Part shown: piece by piece, positions 7,138-15,738 of the stretch
Layout of the letters: every line of letters begins with the position of its first letter
How positions within the stretch are numbered: position 1 is the first letter of the stretch
DNA from: DAIOEK01 sp036746315
Lineage (GTDB): Bacteria > Chloroflexota > Anaerolineae > Anaerolineales > Anaerolineaceae
Direction of reading: 5' to 3'
Assembly: GCA_036746315.1 (NCBI GenBank)
Contig: DAIOEK010000030.1
Span: forward strand, 1 to 35,154
DNA length: 35,154 nt
Position numbers and translations under genes: made by a program
The notes under the pieces: generated by a model
What the model was told of the DNA's origin: nothing
What the model saw: only the letters and a program-made list of their open reading frames with translations
The model's database searches: none

Positions 7138-8496
7138 ATGGTTTCATGGGTAAATGAAGCTTTCTTTTATCACGTCTATCCCCTGGGCTGTCTGGGTGCG
7201 CCCCGGCAGAATGAGCTTTCGGCGCCGCTGACCCACCGCCTGCCTCAACTGCTCGCCTGGCTCGATCATATCCAGGAACTGGGCTGCAATGCGCTTTATT
7301 TGGGGCCCCTCTTCGAATCGTCCTCGCACGGTTACGACACCATCGATTACACCCGCGTCGATCGCCGCCTGGGCGATAATGCGGATCTTAAAGTCTTCAG
7401 TGATGAACTGCATCGTCGTGGAATGCGTCTTATCCTCGATGCGGTATTCAACCACACCGGGCGGGATTTTCCCCAATTTCAGGATGTACAGCGCCACCGT
7501 GAAGGGTCCGCCTATCGTGATTGGTTCCACGGGATGGATTTCAATAAGTCCAGCCCCCTTGGCGACCCCTTCACTTATTCCAGTTGGGCGGGGCATTATT
7601 CTTTGGTCAAACTCAACCAGCAAAACCACGAAGTGCAGGAGCTTTTGTTCTCCGCAGTCAGGTATTGGATCGACGAATGGCAGATCGACGGATTGCGCCT
7701 GGATGCCGCCGATTGCCTCGATCTGGATTTTCTGCGCGAATTGCGCCGCCGCTGCGATCAGTGGAAGCCGGACTTCTGGCTGATGGGTGAGATTTCGCAT
7801 AGTGATTATCGCACCTGGGCGAACGAGCAGACTCTGCATTCGGTTACCAATTATGAAGCCTACAAGGGGCTCTATTCCAGCCTGGCGGATCGTAATTACT
7901 TCGAGATTGCTTATTCCCTCAACCGGCAATTTGGTGTTGATGGCATTTACCGCCATCTCACTCTCTATAACTTTGCCGACAACCATGATGTCAACCGCGT
8001 CGCCTCATCCCTGCCGGATGCGCGCATGCTCTATCCGTTGCATCTGCTGTTGTTCACCATGCCGGGCGTCCCTTCCATCTATTATGGCAGCGAGTGGGGC
8101 ATTACCGGCAAAAAGACCCCCCATACTGATGTTGAGCTGCGTCCGGCGCTGGAGCTTGTCAGTATGTCGCAGACTGCTCCGCAGCCCGATCTGCCGGGTG
8201 TCATCCGTCGTTTGGCTGACCTGCGCCGGCAATTGGTCCCTTTGCGCCGTGGTGCTTACCGCCAGGTAATGGTTGCATCCCACCAGATGGCTTTTCTGCG
8301 CGAAACGGAAGGGGAACGCACCCTGATACTGCTCAATGCGCAGGATGGATCGGCGCCGCTCAAACTCCCAGCCGCGCCGGATCTTGCCGGCACCTGGCAG
8401 GATGTGCTGAACGGTGATGAACGCATCCATCTGCATGGCGGTACGCAATCCATTCCGGTCCCCTCATTCTGGGGCAGGGTGTTGCGCCAGGTGTGA
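7138..8496 (+). CDS. Alpha-amylase family (GH13) glycoside hydrolase
   Basis: A 452-aa enzyme acting on alpha-glucosidic linkages. The four GH13 regions are visible: DAVFNHTG (101-108), GLRLDAADCL with nucleophile D189, LMGEISH with acid/base E218, and FADNHDVNR with transition-state stabiliser D284. GLRLDAADCL and the short (beta/alpha)8 core recall cyclomaltodextrinase or neopullulanase relatives, but the N-terminal dimerisation module of those enzymes is absent. The C-terminal ~80 residues form a beta-rich domain C. There is no signal peptide, so it probably acts in the cytoplasm on maltodextrin or glycogen-derived oligosaccharides. The exact substrate is open. Confidence 0.9.
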   Translation: MVSWVNEAFFYHVYPLGCLGAPRQNELSAPLTHRLPQLLAWLDHIQELGCNALYLGPLFESSSHGYDTIDYTRVDRRLGDNADLKVFSDELHRRGMRLILDAVFNHTGRDFPQFQDVQRHREGSAYRDWFHGMDFNKSSPLGDPFTYSSWAGHYSLVKLNQQNHEVQELLFSAVRYWIDEWQIDGLRLDAADCLDLDFLRELRRRCDQWKPDFWLMGEISHSDYRTWANEQTLHSVTNYEAYKGLYSSLADRNYFEIAYSLNRQFGVDGIYRHLTLYNFADNHDVNRVASSLPDARMLYPLHLLLFTMPGVPSIYYGSEWGITGKKTPHTDVELRPALELVSMSQTAPQPDLPGVIRRLADLRRQLVPLRRGAYRQVMVASHQMAFLRETEGERTLILLNAQDGSAPLKLPAAPDLAGTWQDVLNGDERIHLHGGTQSIPVPSFWGRVLRQV

Positions 8497-8526
8497 TTTT
8501 CGTCCGAATTCACCCCTGCCAATTCC

Positions 8527-8555
8527 TTGACCCCGTGGGGTCTGCATGGTAGAAT
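8527..8555 (+). promoter_or_regulatory. Promoter of tRNA-Glu
   Basis: TTGACC (8527-8532), a 17-bp spacer and TAGAAT (8550-8555) end 10 bp before the mature 5' end of the tRNA. This is a strong, tightly placed stable-RNA promoter. Confidence 0.7.
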
Positions 8556-8565
8556 TTCGTCCGTT

Positions 8566-8637
8566 GCCCCCATGGTCTAGCGGTTAGGACACAGCCCTTT
8601 CAAGGCTATAACAGGAGTTCGAGTCTCCTTGGGGGCA
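8566..8637 (+). tRNA. tRNA-Glu (anticodon TTC)
   Basis: A complete 72-nt cloverleaf. The acceptor stem GCCCCCA pairs with TGGGGGC, with discriminator A8637. The anticodon loop is CTTTCAA inside stem AGCC/GGCT, and the T arm is AGGAG-TTCGAGT-CTCCT. CCA is not encoded (CAC follows), so the CCA-adding enzyme encoded later in this window is needed for maturation. Confidence 0.97.
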
Positions 8638-8712
8638 CTTCCCTTTACACATAAATATAAGCACGGGATTCATAAGTAGTACCTGAATTTCAATCAAATT
8701 GTTAGACAAATT

Positions 8713-8753
8713 TACTCTGATCTTGTTGATAAAAGATCGGAGTATTTTTTTTT
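8713..8753 (+). terminator. Rho-independent terminator after tRNA-Glu
   Basis: An 11-bp stem with one G-U pair (8714-8724 with 8733-8743; ACTCTGATCTT arm), an 8-base loop and a run of nine T from 8745. It is the only terminator-like element in 8638-8873, which otherwise shows no gene. Confidence 0.85.
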
Positions 8754-8873
8754 ATTTCTTCAGGGTTTCCATTCGTCAGTCTGCTTGAGCGGGGGTGGCT
8801 GCCTGCAGAATAATTAGTTTCTGCTTATAATTACCCATCCAACGCCATTCCAGCCTTGGGAGGAGAATTAATC

Positions 8874-8978
8874 ATGAAAAAACTAGTTCTGTTCGGTACC
8901 ATAATTTCAGCAATGATCCTGGCTTCCTGCAGCGCGGCCGGCGGTGGATGTTGCCAGCGCCCCCGGTTTCCGTCATAA
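8874..8978 (+). pseudogene. 5' remnant of a lipoprotein gene (probably the HlyD-type gene continuing at 9328)
   Basis: GGGAGGAGAATTAATC precedes an ATG that opens a textbook lipoprotein signal peptide: MKKLVLFGTIISAMILASC, with the lipid-accepting Cys19. After SAAGGG the frame enters GC-rich DNA and stops at codon 35. The strong ribosome binding site and intact signal show that this was the start of a real exported protein. In frame logic and type it matches the HlyD-like C-terminal piece further on. A 34-aa lipopeptide might still be made. Confidence 0.6.
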
Positions 8979-8987
8979 TCGAGGTAT

Positions 8988-9353
8988 ATGATCAGGTATG
9001 TCGCGATTCTCGGGCTGCTGGCGGCGGGTCTCGCCGGAAGGGCGGCGGCGGCGACGGACTGCGGGGTGGCCGGACTGACCTGCGTCTCGCCGCAATGGGT
9101 GACGGTGGTTGACACAGACAACTGCAGCCTACATCTACCAGACAAGGATTATTATTTGCAGCCGACGAAGACAATCAAGGAAACGTGCGACCAGGGCTTC
9201 TGCGACACGAGGTCGTACGACATCGGCTCGTGCACGCCGGACGCATATGGTGCAGGCTGTGACGTGAGCACCAACCCGACCAACGTCCACAACTGCTGCT
9301 CCGGCTCCTCGACGGTGGGGTGCGGCGTCGCCTATCGACGGCACGGTGGTTGA
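8988..9353 (+). CDS. Cysteine-rich secreted-type ORF, GC-rich and foreign-looking
   Basis: I do not recognise this 121-aa ORF. It opens with an apparent cleavable signal peptide (MIRYVAILGLLAAGLAGRAAAA, cleavage near residue 22). Ten cysteines follow (25, 32, 46, 67, 72, 82, 91, 103, 104, 112) in a spacing that suggests several disulfides, as in eukaryotic extracellular domains. Codons are strongly GC-ending (many NCG codons), unlike the AT-richer flanks. The ribosome binding site is poor. The last ten residues (AYRRHGG) read through the HlyD remnant in a different frame, so the ORF end is a junction artefact. It may be a transferred fragment or a contig chimera, and it may not be expressed. 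Confidence 0.4.
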   Translation: MIRYVAILGLLAAGLAGRAAAATDCGVAGLTCVSPQWVTVVDTDNCSLHLPDKDYYLQPTKTIKETCDQGFCDTRSYDIGSCTPDAYGAGCDVSTNPTNVHNCCSGSSTVGCGVAYRRHGG

Positions 9354-9708
9354 TATCAAAATGGAAAAGGGAGACTACGTAACTCCGGCGGATGTTGTCA
9401 TGGTTGTGGCCAAGACTTCGGATATTTACATTACGGCAAATGTGGAAGAAACGAATATTTTACAAATACACACGGGGCAGAGCGTAACCGTTACGCTGGA
9501 TGCCTATGGCAGAAATTTTGCCGGTTACGTGGAAGATGTCAATACGGTAACCTCGACCAAACTCACCGGTTCCATGACGAGTTTTACAACTTCCGGTACC
9601 TACACCAAGGTAACCCAGTTGATCCCTGTCAAAATCAAACTGCTCGATGATGTAGATCTTTCCAGCATCATCGGCACGAACGCAACCGTAAAAATTAGAA
9701 TTCGGTGA
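9328..9708 (+). pseudogene. C-terminal remnant of an HlyD-type periplasmic/extracytoplasmic adaptor
   Basis: From 9328 the frame reads SPIDGTVVDIKMEKGDYVT, the second half of a barrel-sandwich (lipoyl-like) domain. A beta-barrel segment of membrane fusion proteins follows (TANVEETNILQIHTGQSV, VTLDAYGRNFAGYVEDV), with a normal end at 9708. The first lipoyl half and coiled-coil hairpin expected before it are missing, and no ribosome binding site or good start precedes it. Together with the lipoprotein start at 8874 this looks like one adaptor gene whose middle was replaced. No MacB-like ABC partner follows. Confidence 0.7.
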
Positions 9709-9720
9709 ACTTCAATGCGC

Positions 9721-9806
9721 AAAACTGCGTAAGCTGCTCCTCGCCCACCCCGCCTGTCATCCTGAGAACACACAGTGTTCGAAGGATCTCTACGCCATCC
9801 TCAAAA
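9721..9806 (+). repeat. 86-bp direct repeat, copy 1
   Basis: Runs from AAAACTGCGTAAGCTGC to ATCCTCAAAA and matches copy 2 (9870-9955) along its whole length with scattered substitutions. Its core, GTCATCCTGAGAACAC followed by AGTGTTCGAAGGATCTC, is itself an imperfect inverted repeat (ATCCT/AGGAT and AACAC/GTGTT arms). It resembles the GTCATTCTGAG-type intergenic repeats known from many bacterial genomes. It encodes nothing convincing. Confidence 0.8.
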
Positions 9807-9869
9807 TGATAGCCTTATTGGCAAAGCCTCAAAGCGCCTGCATCAAATCCGTCACTTCTATTTCGCCAC

Positions 9870-9955
9870 AAAACCGCGCAAGCTGCTTCTCGCCAACCCC
9901 GCCCGTCATCCTGAGAACACGCAGTGTTCGAAGGATCTCTACGCTATCCTCAAAA
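9870..9955 (+). repeat. 86-bp direct repeat, copy 2
   Basis: Second copy of the element at 9721-9806, separated from it by 63 bp, with the same imperfectly palindromic core (AACACGCAGTGTT). The rest of 9709-10047 carries no supported gene. Confidence 0.8.
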
Positions 9956-10047
9956 CGCTCCCAAGCTTGTCAAAATTAAGCTGGCAGAAACGGGGCGTGT
10001 TGTTTCCAGCCCTAAAACTTCCACGCAATAACCCAATCGACAATACA

Positions 10048-10078
10048 AAAGTCCCCCGGTTCCGAACCGGGGGACTTT
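10048..10078 (-). terminator. Terminator of katG (potentially bidirectional)
   Basis: A perfect 14-bp stem (AAAGTCCCCCGGTT with AACCGGGGGACTTT) and a 3-base loop, 20 bp after the katG stop. The minus strand continues into a short T run. The flanking A/T pairs make it usable in both orientations. Confidence 0.9.
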
Positions 10079-10098
10079 CACATCAAACATCATGCTGC

Positions 10099-12282
10099 TT
10101 ATCTAAGATCGAACCGGTCGAGGTTCATCACCTTGTTCCATGCTGCCACAAAGTCGCGCACGAACTTTTCCTTCGCATCCTCGCTGGCGTATACTTCCGC
10201 CAGAGCGCGCAAGATCGAATTTGACCCGAACACCAGATCCGCCCGTGTGCCGGTCCACTTCAACTCACTTGTTGTGCGGTCGCGTCCCTCATACATGTCC
10301 TTGTCATCCGAAGTCGCCTTCCACACCGTCCCCATGTCGAGCAAATTCACAAAGAAGTCATTGGTGAGTTTTTCCGGCTGTTTGGTGAACACACCGTGAG
10401 CGGATTTGCCGTAATTGGCGTTCAACACCCGCATACCGCCGACCAAAACGGTCATCTCCGGTGCGGTCAGCGTTAGCAGTTGCGCCCGGTCCACCAACAT
10501 TTCTTCTGCGGAGACGGAGAACTTGGATTTCAGGTAGTTGCGGAATCCGTCTGCCTTGGGTTCGAGCACCTCGAAGGAGCTTACATCGGTTTGTTCTTGT
10601 GAAGCATCCATTCGACCCGGGGTGAAGGGGACGGTAACGTTGTAACCGGCATTCTTCGCTGCCTGTTCCACACCGGCGCAGCCTGCCAGTACGATCAGAT
10701 CAGCCAGTGATACTTTTTTCCCATCGGTGTGCCCAGCGTTGAAAGCTTTTTGTATCTCTTCCAGTTTATTCAACACTTTTGCCAGTTGAGCCGGCTGATT
10801 GACTTCCCAGTCCTTCTGGGGAGCCAGGCGGATGCGCGCTCCGTTGGCGCCGCCGCGCTTGTCGGAACCGCGGAAGGTGGATGCCGATGCCCAGGCGGTC
10901 GAAACCATTTCCGGTATCGAAAGCCCGGAAGCCAGAATTTTGCCCTTCAGGCTGGTAATGTCTTGCGCATCGATCAGTTTGTGATCCACTGCCGGGATCG
11001 GATCCTGCCAGATCAGTTCTTCGGTCGGTACTTCCGGTCCCAGGTAGCGCGCCCTCGGACCCATATCACGGTGGGTCAGCTTGAACCAGGCGCGGGCAAA
11101 GGCATCTGCGAATGCCTGCGGGTCTTTCTGGAAGCGCCGGGCGATGGGCTCATAGATGGGATCGAACCGCAATGAAAGGTCAGCCGTGGTCATCATCGGC
11201 GGGTGTTTCTTGCTCGGGTCGTGTGCATCTGGGATCATGTGCTCGGGCTTCACGTCCTTTGCCATCCACTGGTGCGCTCCCGCCGGGCTTTTCACCAGTT
11301 CCCATTCATAGGTGAACAGCATGTCCAGGTATCCGTTATCCCACTGGGTCGGGTTCGGCTTCCACGCCCCTTCGATGCCGCTGCCGGTGGTATGTACGCC
11401 TTTGCCGTCGCCGAAGCGGTTGCTCCAGCCCAAACCTTGCGCTTCAAGGGGGGCGCTTTCAGGTTCCGGACCCACCAGGGTCGGGTCGCCCGCTCCGTGG
11501 GCTTTGCCAAAGGTGTGACCTCCTGCCACCAGAGCCACGGTTTCTTCATCGTTCATTGCCATGCGGGCAAAGGTCTCGCGCACATCTCGTCCTGATGCTA
11601 CCGGGTCAGGGTTGCCGTTCGGACCCTCGGGGTTCACATAGATCAACCCCATCTGTACCGCAGCCAGTGGATTTTCGAGGTCGCGGTTGCCTGAGTAGCG
11701 GTTATCACCCAGCCACTTGTCTTCCGAGCCCCAGTAAATGTCCTTTTCCGGCTCCCAAATGTCCTCGCGTCCGCCGGCAAAACCGAATGTCTTGAAGCCC
11801 ATCGACTCCAGAGCTACGTTTCCGGTAAGGATCAGCAAGTCAGCCCAGGAGATTTTCTTGCCATACTTCTTTTTGATCGGCCATAACAGGCGTCGCGCCT
11901 TGTCCAGGTTGACGTTATCTGGCCAGCTGTTCAATGGTGCAAAACGCTGGCTGCCATTTCCGGCGCCGCCGCGTCCGTCGCCCATGCGGTAGGTTCCTGC
12001 GCTGTGCCACGCCATGCGGATGAACAGACCGCCGTAATGTCCCCAGTCGGCCGGCCACCATTCCTGCGAATCGGTCATTAATGCCCGAAGGTCCTTTTTT
12101 ATGGCTGCAAGGTCGAGCTTCTTGAATTCTTCGCGGTAGTTGAAATCTTCACCCATCGGGTTGGACAGGCTGGAATGTTGGTGCAGGATGTCGAGATTTA
12201 ACTGGTTCGGCCACCAGTCCTGATTGGTGGTACCGCTGCCGGCGATGCTTTTATGCATCGGGCACTTGCTTTCTTCACTCAT
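10099..12282 (-). CDS. katG: Catalase-peroxidase
   Basis: Haem enzyme that destroys hydrogen peroxide by catalase and peroxidase reactions. The 727-aa length is typical. I start it at ATG 12282 (MSEESKCPMHKS), which has AAGGAG eight bases upstream; the longer frame would run back into perR. The distal haem-pocket triad is visible as R89, W92 and H93 (FIRMAWHSAGTYR). GGHTFGKAHG carries the proximal His, and GLIYVNPEGPNG supplies the Tyr of the Met-Tyr-Trp crosslink. The second, degenerate peroxidase half follows. It lies 41 bp after perR on the same strand with no terminator between them, so peroxide-responsive cotranscription is expected. It is followed by a strong terminator. Confidence 0.98.
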   Translation of the reverse strand: MSEESKCPMHKSIAGSGTTNQDWWPNQLNLDILHQHSSLSNPMGEDFNYREEFKKLDLAAIKKDLRALMTDSQEWWPADWGHYGGLFIRMAWHSAGTYRMGDGRGGAGNGSQRFAPLNSWPDNVNLDKARRLLWPIKKKYGKKISWADLLILTGNVALESMGFKTFGFAGGREDIWEPEKDIYWGSEDKWLGDNRYSGNRDLENPLAAVQMGLIYVNPEGPNGNPDPVASGRDVRETFARMAMNDEETVALVAGGHTFGKAHGAGDPTLVGPEPESAPLEAQGLGWSNRFGDGKGVHTTGSGIEGAWKPNPTQWDNGYLDMLFTYEWELVKSPAGAHQWMAKDVKPEHMIPDAHDPSKKHPPMMTTADLSLRFDPIYEPIARRFQKDPQAFADAFARAWFKLTHRDMGPRARYLGPEVPTEELIWQDPIPAVDHKLIDAQDITSLKGKILASGLSIPEMVSTAWASASTFRGSDKRGGANGARIRLAPQKDWEVNQPAQLAKVLNKLEEIQKAFNAGHTDGKKVSLADLIVLAGCAGVEQAAKNAGYNVTVPFTPGRMDASQEQTDVSSFEVLEPKADGFRNYLKSKFSVSAEEMLVDRAQLLTLTAPEMTVLVGGMRVLNANYGKSAHGVFTKQPEKLTNDFFVNLLDMGTVWKATSDDKDMYEGRDRTTSELKWTGTRADLVFGSNSILRALAEVYASEDAKEKFVRDFVAAWNKVMNLDRFDLR

Positions 12283-12323
12283 GTTATTTTCTCCTTTTGA
12301 ACGATAAAATGGTTGAGTTTTGC

Positions 12324-12800
12324 TTATGATTGGACTTCTGTTTCCGCCCGCAAAGCATCGGCTGCACCTTTGGCTTTGCACTCCGGGCAAAGCCCGAAAA
12401 GGGAGATTTGCGGGCGTATGATCTCATAACCGGATGCCTGTTTCAACATCCGTAGGGATTCCTGGTCGAGGGATACTTCTGCATCGATGATCTTGTTGCA
12501 GCGGATGCAGATCAAATGGGGATGTGGTTCGGGACGGTTTCCGTCGTAATGGCTGTCGCCGTGTAAGTCGATCTCGAACACCTGGTTTATCTCTTTGAGC
12601 AGTGCCAGCGTTTTGTAGACCGTGGCGTGGCTCATAGTGGGGAACTTCGCTTTGATTTTATCGTAAAGCTGACCCGCACTGGGGTGCCCTTCACTGAGCG
12701 CGATTAAACGTACCAACTCTACTCTTTGTGGTGTCAGCCTGAAATTGCGTTCCTTCAAGGCATCGAGTAATTGGTTAAAGCGTTCATCACTGTTGATCAT
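12324..12800 (-). CDS. perR: Fur-family peroxide regulator, PerR-like
   Basis: A 158-aa metal-dependent repressor with a winged helix at ~15-70 (RLTPQRVELVRLI, SHATVYKTLALL). Two CxxC pairs (C98/C101 and C138/C141) form the structural zinc site. The regulatory metal ligands line up with Bacillus subtilis PerR: H39, D86, H93, H95 and D106. The last position is Asp in PerR and normally Glu in Fur, and the Asp is linked to iron-catalysed peroxide sensing. The katG gene directly downstream supports the peroxide role. A palindrome over its own promoter region indicates autoregulation. Confidence 0.88.
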   Translation of the reverse strand: MINSDERFNQLLDALKERNFRLTPQRVELVRLIALSEGHPSAGQLYDKIKAKFPTMSHATVYKTLALLKEINQVFEIDLHGDSHYDGNRPEPHPHLICIRCNKIIDAEVSLDQESLRMLKQASGYEIIRPQISLFGLCPECKAKGAADALRAETEVQS

Positions 12801-12809
12801 GGTTTTTAT

Positions 12810-12843
12810 TTGATAATTACTATTTACGGATAATAACTATCAA
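12810..12843 (-). promoter_or_regulatory. PerR/Fur-type operator upstream of perR-katG
   Basis: A 34-bp imperfect palindrome with arms TTGATAnTTAnTAT and ATAnTAAnTATCAA around a 6-bp centre, ending 9 bp before the perR ATG. The AT-rich, TAAT-containing arms resemble Fur-family boxes. The site covers where the promoter must lie, consistent with repression of the perR-katG operon until peroxide oxidises PerR. Confidence 0.65.
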
Positions 12844-13391
12844 TAATATAGCATTCTACTTTGTGGTTTTCTAAACAATGTATAAGGTTGTCTGCTCACT
12901 TTGCTTGGGAAAATTTGCTGGCGTGTTTTCTTACCCCCTGGGTTGCCTTCCTGAAAGGAAAGGATTCCGCTTAATGATGTTGAACTTTCCCCCAACTATG
13001 ATACATAACCAAATACCACCGCTGGCGTACGTTATCCGCGCGGTGCTGGTCAAGGTAGGATGACAGCTAAGTAGCCGTTTGATATTTGTGTTTTACGAAG
13101 CCTTGCGTTTTTCCGGGCGCGGAAAAGGAGATAAAAAACCTCATTCCCTCAAATCCTTGCATTTGGAGGGATGAATAAAATATGTCACACATGACAGGTT
13201 TCATCGACCTGTATAATTCCGTATAATGAAACCGGAACGTGCCGCGAATGTTTGTCTTGCGCTACGATCGTCAGGTTAACGGCAATGGAAATGGTATTTG
13301 TTTCTTTTTGTTCCTAAGCTCTTTTTTTTCTGCATGTGAAAAATTTCTGCCGGTGCCCGCCTGGAAAGTATTCCCCTATCTTAACAGCTTT
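12844..13391. other. Intergenic region, no supported gene; small inverted repeats
   Basis: About 550 bp upstream of perR and downstream of the moaD-like gene. A 61-codon plus-strand frame at 12878 has no ribosome binding site or recognisable features. Visible structure: a 7-bp hairpin TTTTCCG/CGGAAAA (13109-13126), and near 13196-13234 two TATAAT-like boxes enclosed by the inverted repeat GGTTTCAT/ATGAAACC, partly overlapping a second arm pair ACAGGT/ACCTGT. No gene with a credible start follows these boxes on the plus strand. Confidence 0.5.
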
Positions 13392-13684
13392 TCACCCTCC
13401 CGACATCGCTCCGATGATGCGCAGCACATCCTGCCCGCTGGCAATTTCCTCGGGCAGCCTGTCATCCGGTGGAGCATGAGAGATATCCTCCCCGCAGGCA
13501 AAAAAGCGTACGAATGCCCGCCTTTCCAGTGTGTTCGGGTCGCGGAGGGTCCCCCGCAGCATGGGGTAACGGGTTTCCAGCACGTCCAACACGCTGCGCA
13601 TGCTCACCTCCCCCGGGATATCCAGCAGCGCCTCGCCCTCGATCCGCGCCAGAGTTCTTAAATGGGCAGGCAGTGATACCCTGA

Positions 13685-13688
<4 letters not shown>
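13392..13688 (-). CDS. MoaD/ThiS-like ubiquitin-fold protein
   Basis: A 98-aa small protein with the beta-grasp pattern of MoaD/ThiS and a terminal double glycine (IIGAMSGG), the group that is adenylated and thiocarboxylated in sulfur carriers. VSMRSVLDVLETRYPML matches the MoaD helix region, and VLRIIGAMSGG ends like MoaD. No MoaE, MoeB/ThiF or Moa/thi gene is in the window. It overlaps the BNR propeller gene by 4 bp (ATGA), so the two are translated together. Its carrier function is inferred; the partner suggests a role other than standard molybdopterin synthesis. Confidence 0.8.
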
Positions 13689-14800
<1,112 letters not shown>

Positions 14801-14976
14801 TTTTTCTCCTTGACCAGATTCCCAAATATAGAAGTAGCCATTTGGATATGATTACTTCATTATGGTTGTGGGTGTGTTAAATTCAAGAAAATGATGAAGG
14901 TTTGGGGAAAGACACTGGATGTGTGCTTTCACTGCAAGGATGATTGCTGAGTTTGCCCGGTAACCCCCACGGGCGG

Positions 14977-15011
14977 ATAAAAAAAGAGACCGCAGTCTTA
15001 TGCGGTCTCTT
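14977..15011 (-). terminator. Terminator of the coiled-coil membrane-protein operon
   Basis: An 11-bp perfect stem (14984-14994 with 15001-15011; AAGAGACCGCA arm), a 6-base loop and, on the minus strand, a T run of about seven. It lies 22 bp after the stop of the last gene in the operon. Confidence 0.92.
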
Positions 15012-15033
15012 GAAGAAATTACTGGGTGGATAA

Positions 15034-15723
15034 CTAATATAATAACGCTTCCACGTTTTGCAGATTTCGGCTTAGCAGACCCAGATCAGCCTTGGCGGTT
15101 TCAGGGTCAGTATCCATACCGGATAGCGCCAGATTCAGCCGGGTGGACATATTTTCAGCCAATGTCGCATCCATGGTTGCCACAGTTGGTTTGAGGGTTT
15201 CCAGGTGTTGTGCCGTATCGTTGAGGGCGACTCTTGCCTCAGTCGCATCACCACTAGCGAGTGCAATGTGCGCCGTCTGTATTTCCCGGATGGTGGCCAA
15301 TAACAGCACGTGCGTGTTCGCAGCTTCCAGGTCTTTTTCCAATCTGGTCTTTTCGGTTTCCAGAGTGTTGATCTTGGTCCCATTTTCGCCAAGTTGGTCA
15401 TTGGCGCTGAGTAATTGCCCTTGCAGACTGGCTATTTGTTGGTTTGCCTCGGATAGCAAGCCTTGCGTGTGGGCTATTTCAGCTTGCAGGTTTTCTTTCA
15501 TCGGCTGGTAACGGGCGAAGTGATCCGTTAGGAAACCTGCAAAGAACAGAATGACAGCTACACCCAGCCCGATCAGTCCCGTTCGAAGCCACGGGGGCAT
15601 TTCTTGCTTTATGGGTTCTCCAACCGGTTGTGAAGTCCTGATGGTATGTGTTTCATCCACACCGGGTATGGTGTGTACTTCTTTTTTGCCTGTGGGAGGG
15701 AAATTATTCTGTGGGTTATTCAT
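15034..15723 (-). CDS. Single-pass membrane protein with extracytoplasmic coiled coil
   Basis: Not recognised as a named family; 229 aa. The start is ATG 15723, which has GGAG six bases upstream; an in-frame TTG four codons earlier overlaps that site. Order: a polar, Pro-rich cytosolic stretch (1-45), one membrane helix (~46-66, LRTGLIGLGVAVILFFAGFL), a long heptad-rich coiled coil (~75-137, LQAEIAHTQGLLSEANQQIA), then a mainly helical C-terminal bundle ending at TAKADLGLLSRNLQNVEALL. It is the last of three genes of the same build, 15 bp after the previous one. Confidence 0.8.
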   Translation of the reverse strand: MNNPQNNFPPTGKKEVHTIPGVDETHTIRTSQPVGEPIKQEMPPWLRTGLIGLGVAVILFFAGFLTDHFARYQPMKENLQAEIAHTQGLLSEANQQIASLQGQLLSANDQLGENGTKINTLETEKTRLEKDLEAANTHVLLLATIREIQTAHIALASGDATEARVALNDTAQHLETLKPTVATMDATLAENMSTRLNLALSGMDTDPETAKADLGLLSRNLQNVEALLY

Positions 15724-15738
15724 GGAATTCTCCAAATG

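Noticed and set aside
9775..10224. 149-codon plus-strand frame
   Set aside because: It is formed by the two 86-bp repeats and runs through the katG terminator into the opposite strand of katG. There is no ribosome binding site.
12283..12390. 36-residue extension of katG
   Set aside because: It overlaps perR, and the internal ATG at 12282 has a proper ribosome binding site and the family N-terminus.
12878..13063. 61-codon plus-strand frame in the perR-moaD gap
   Set aside because: No ribosome binding site, no domain features and unremarkable composition.
14822..14845. CCAAAT/ATTTGG inverted repeat upstream of the BNR gene
   Set aside because: 6-bp arms with a 12-bp gap are expected by chance in AT-rich DNA, and there is no supporting promoter.
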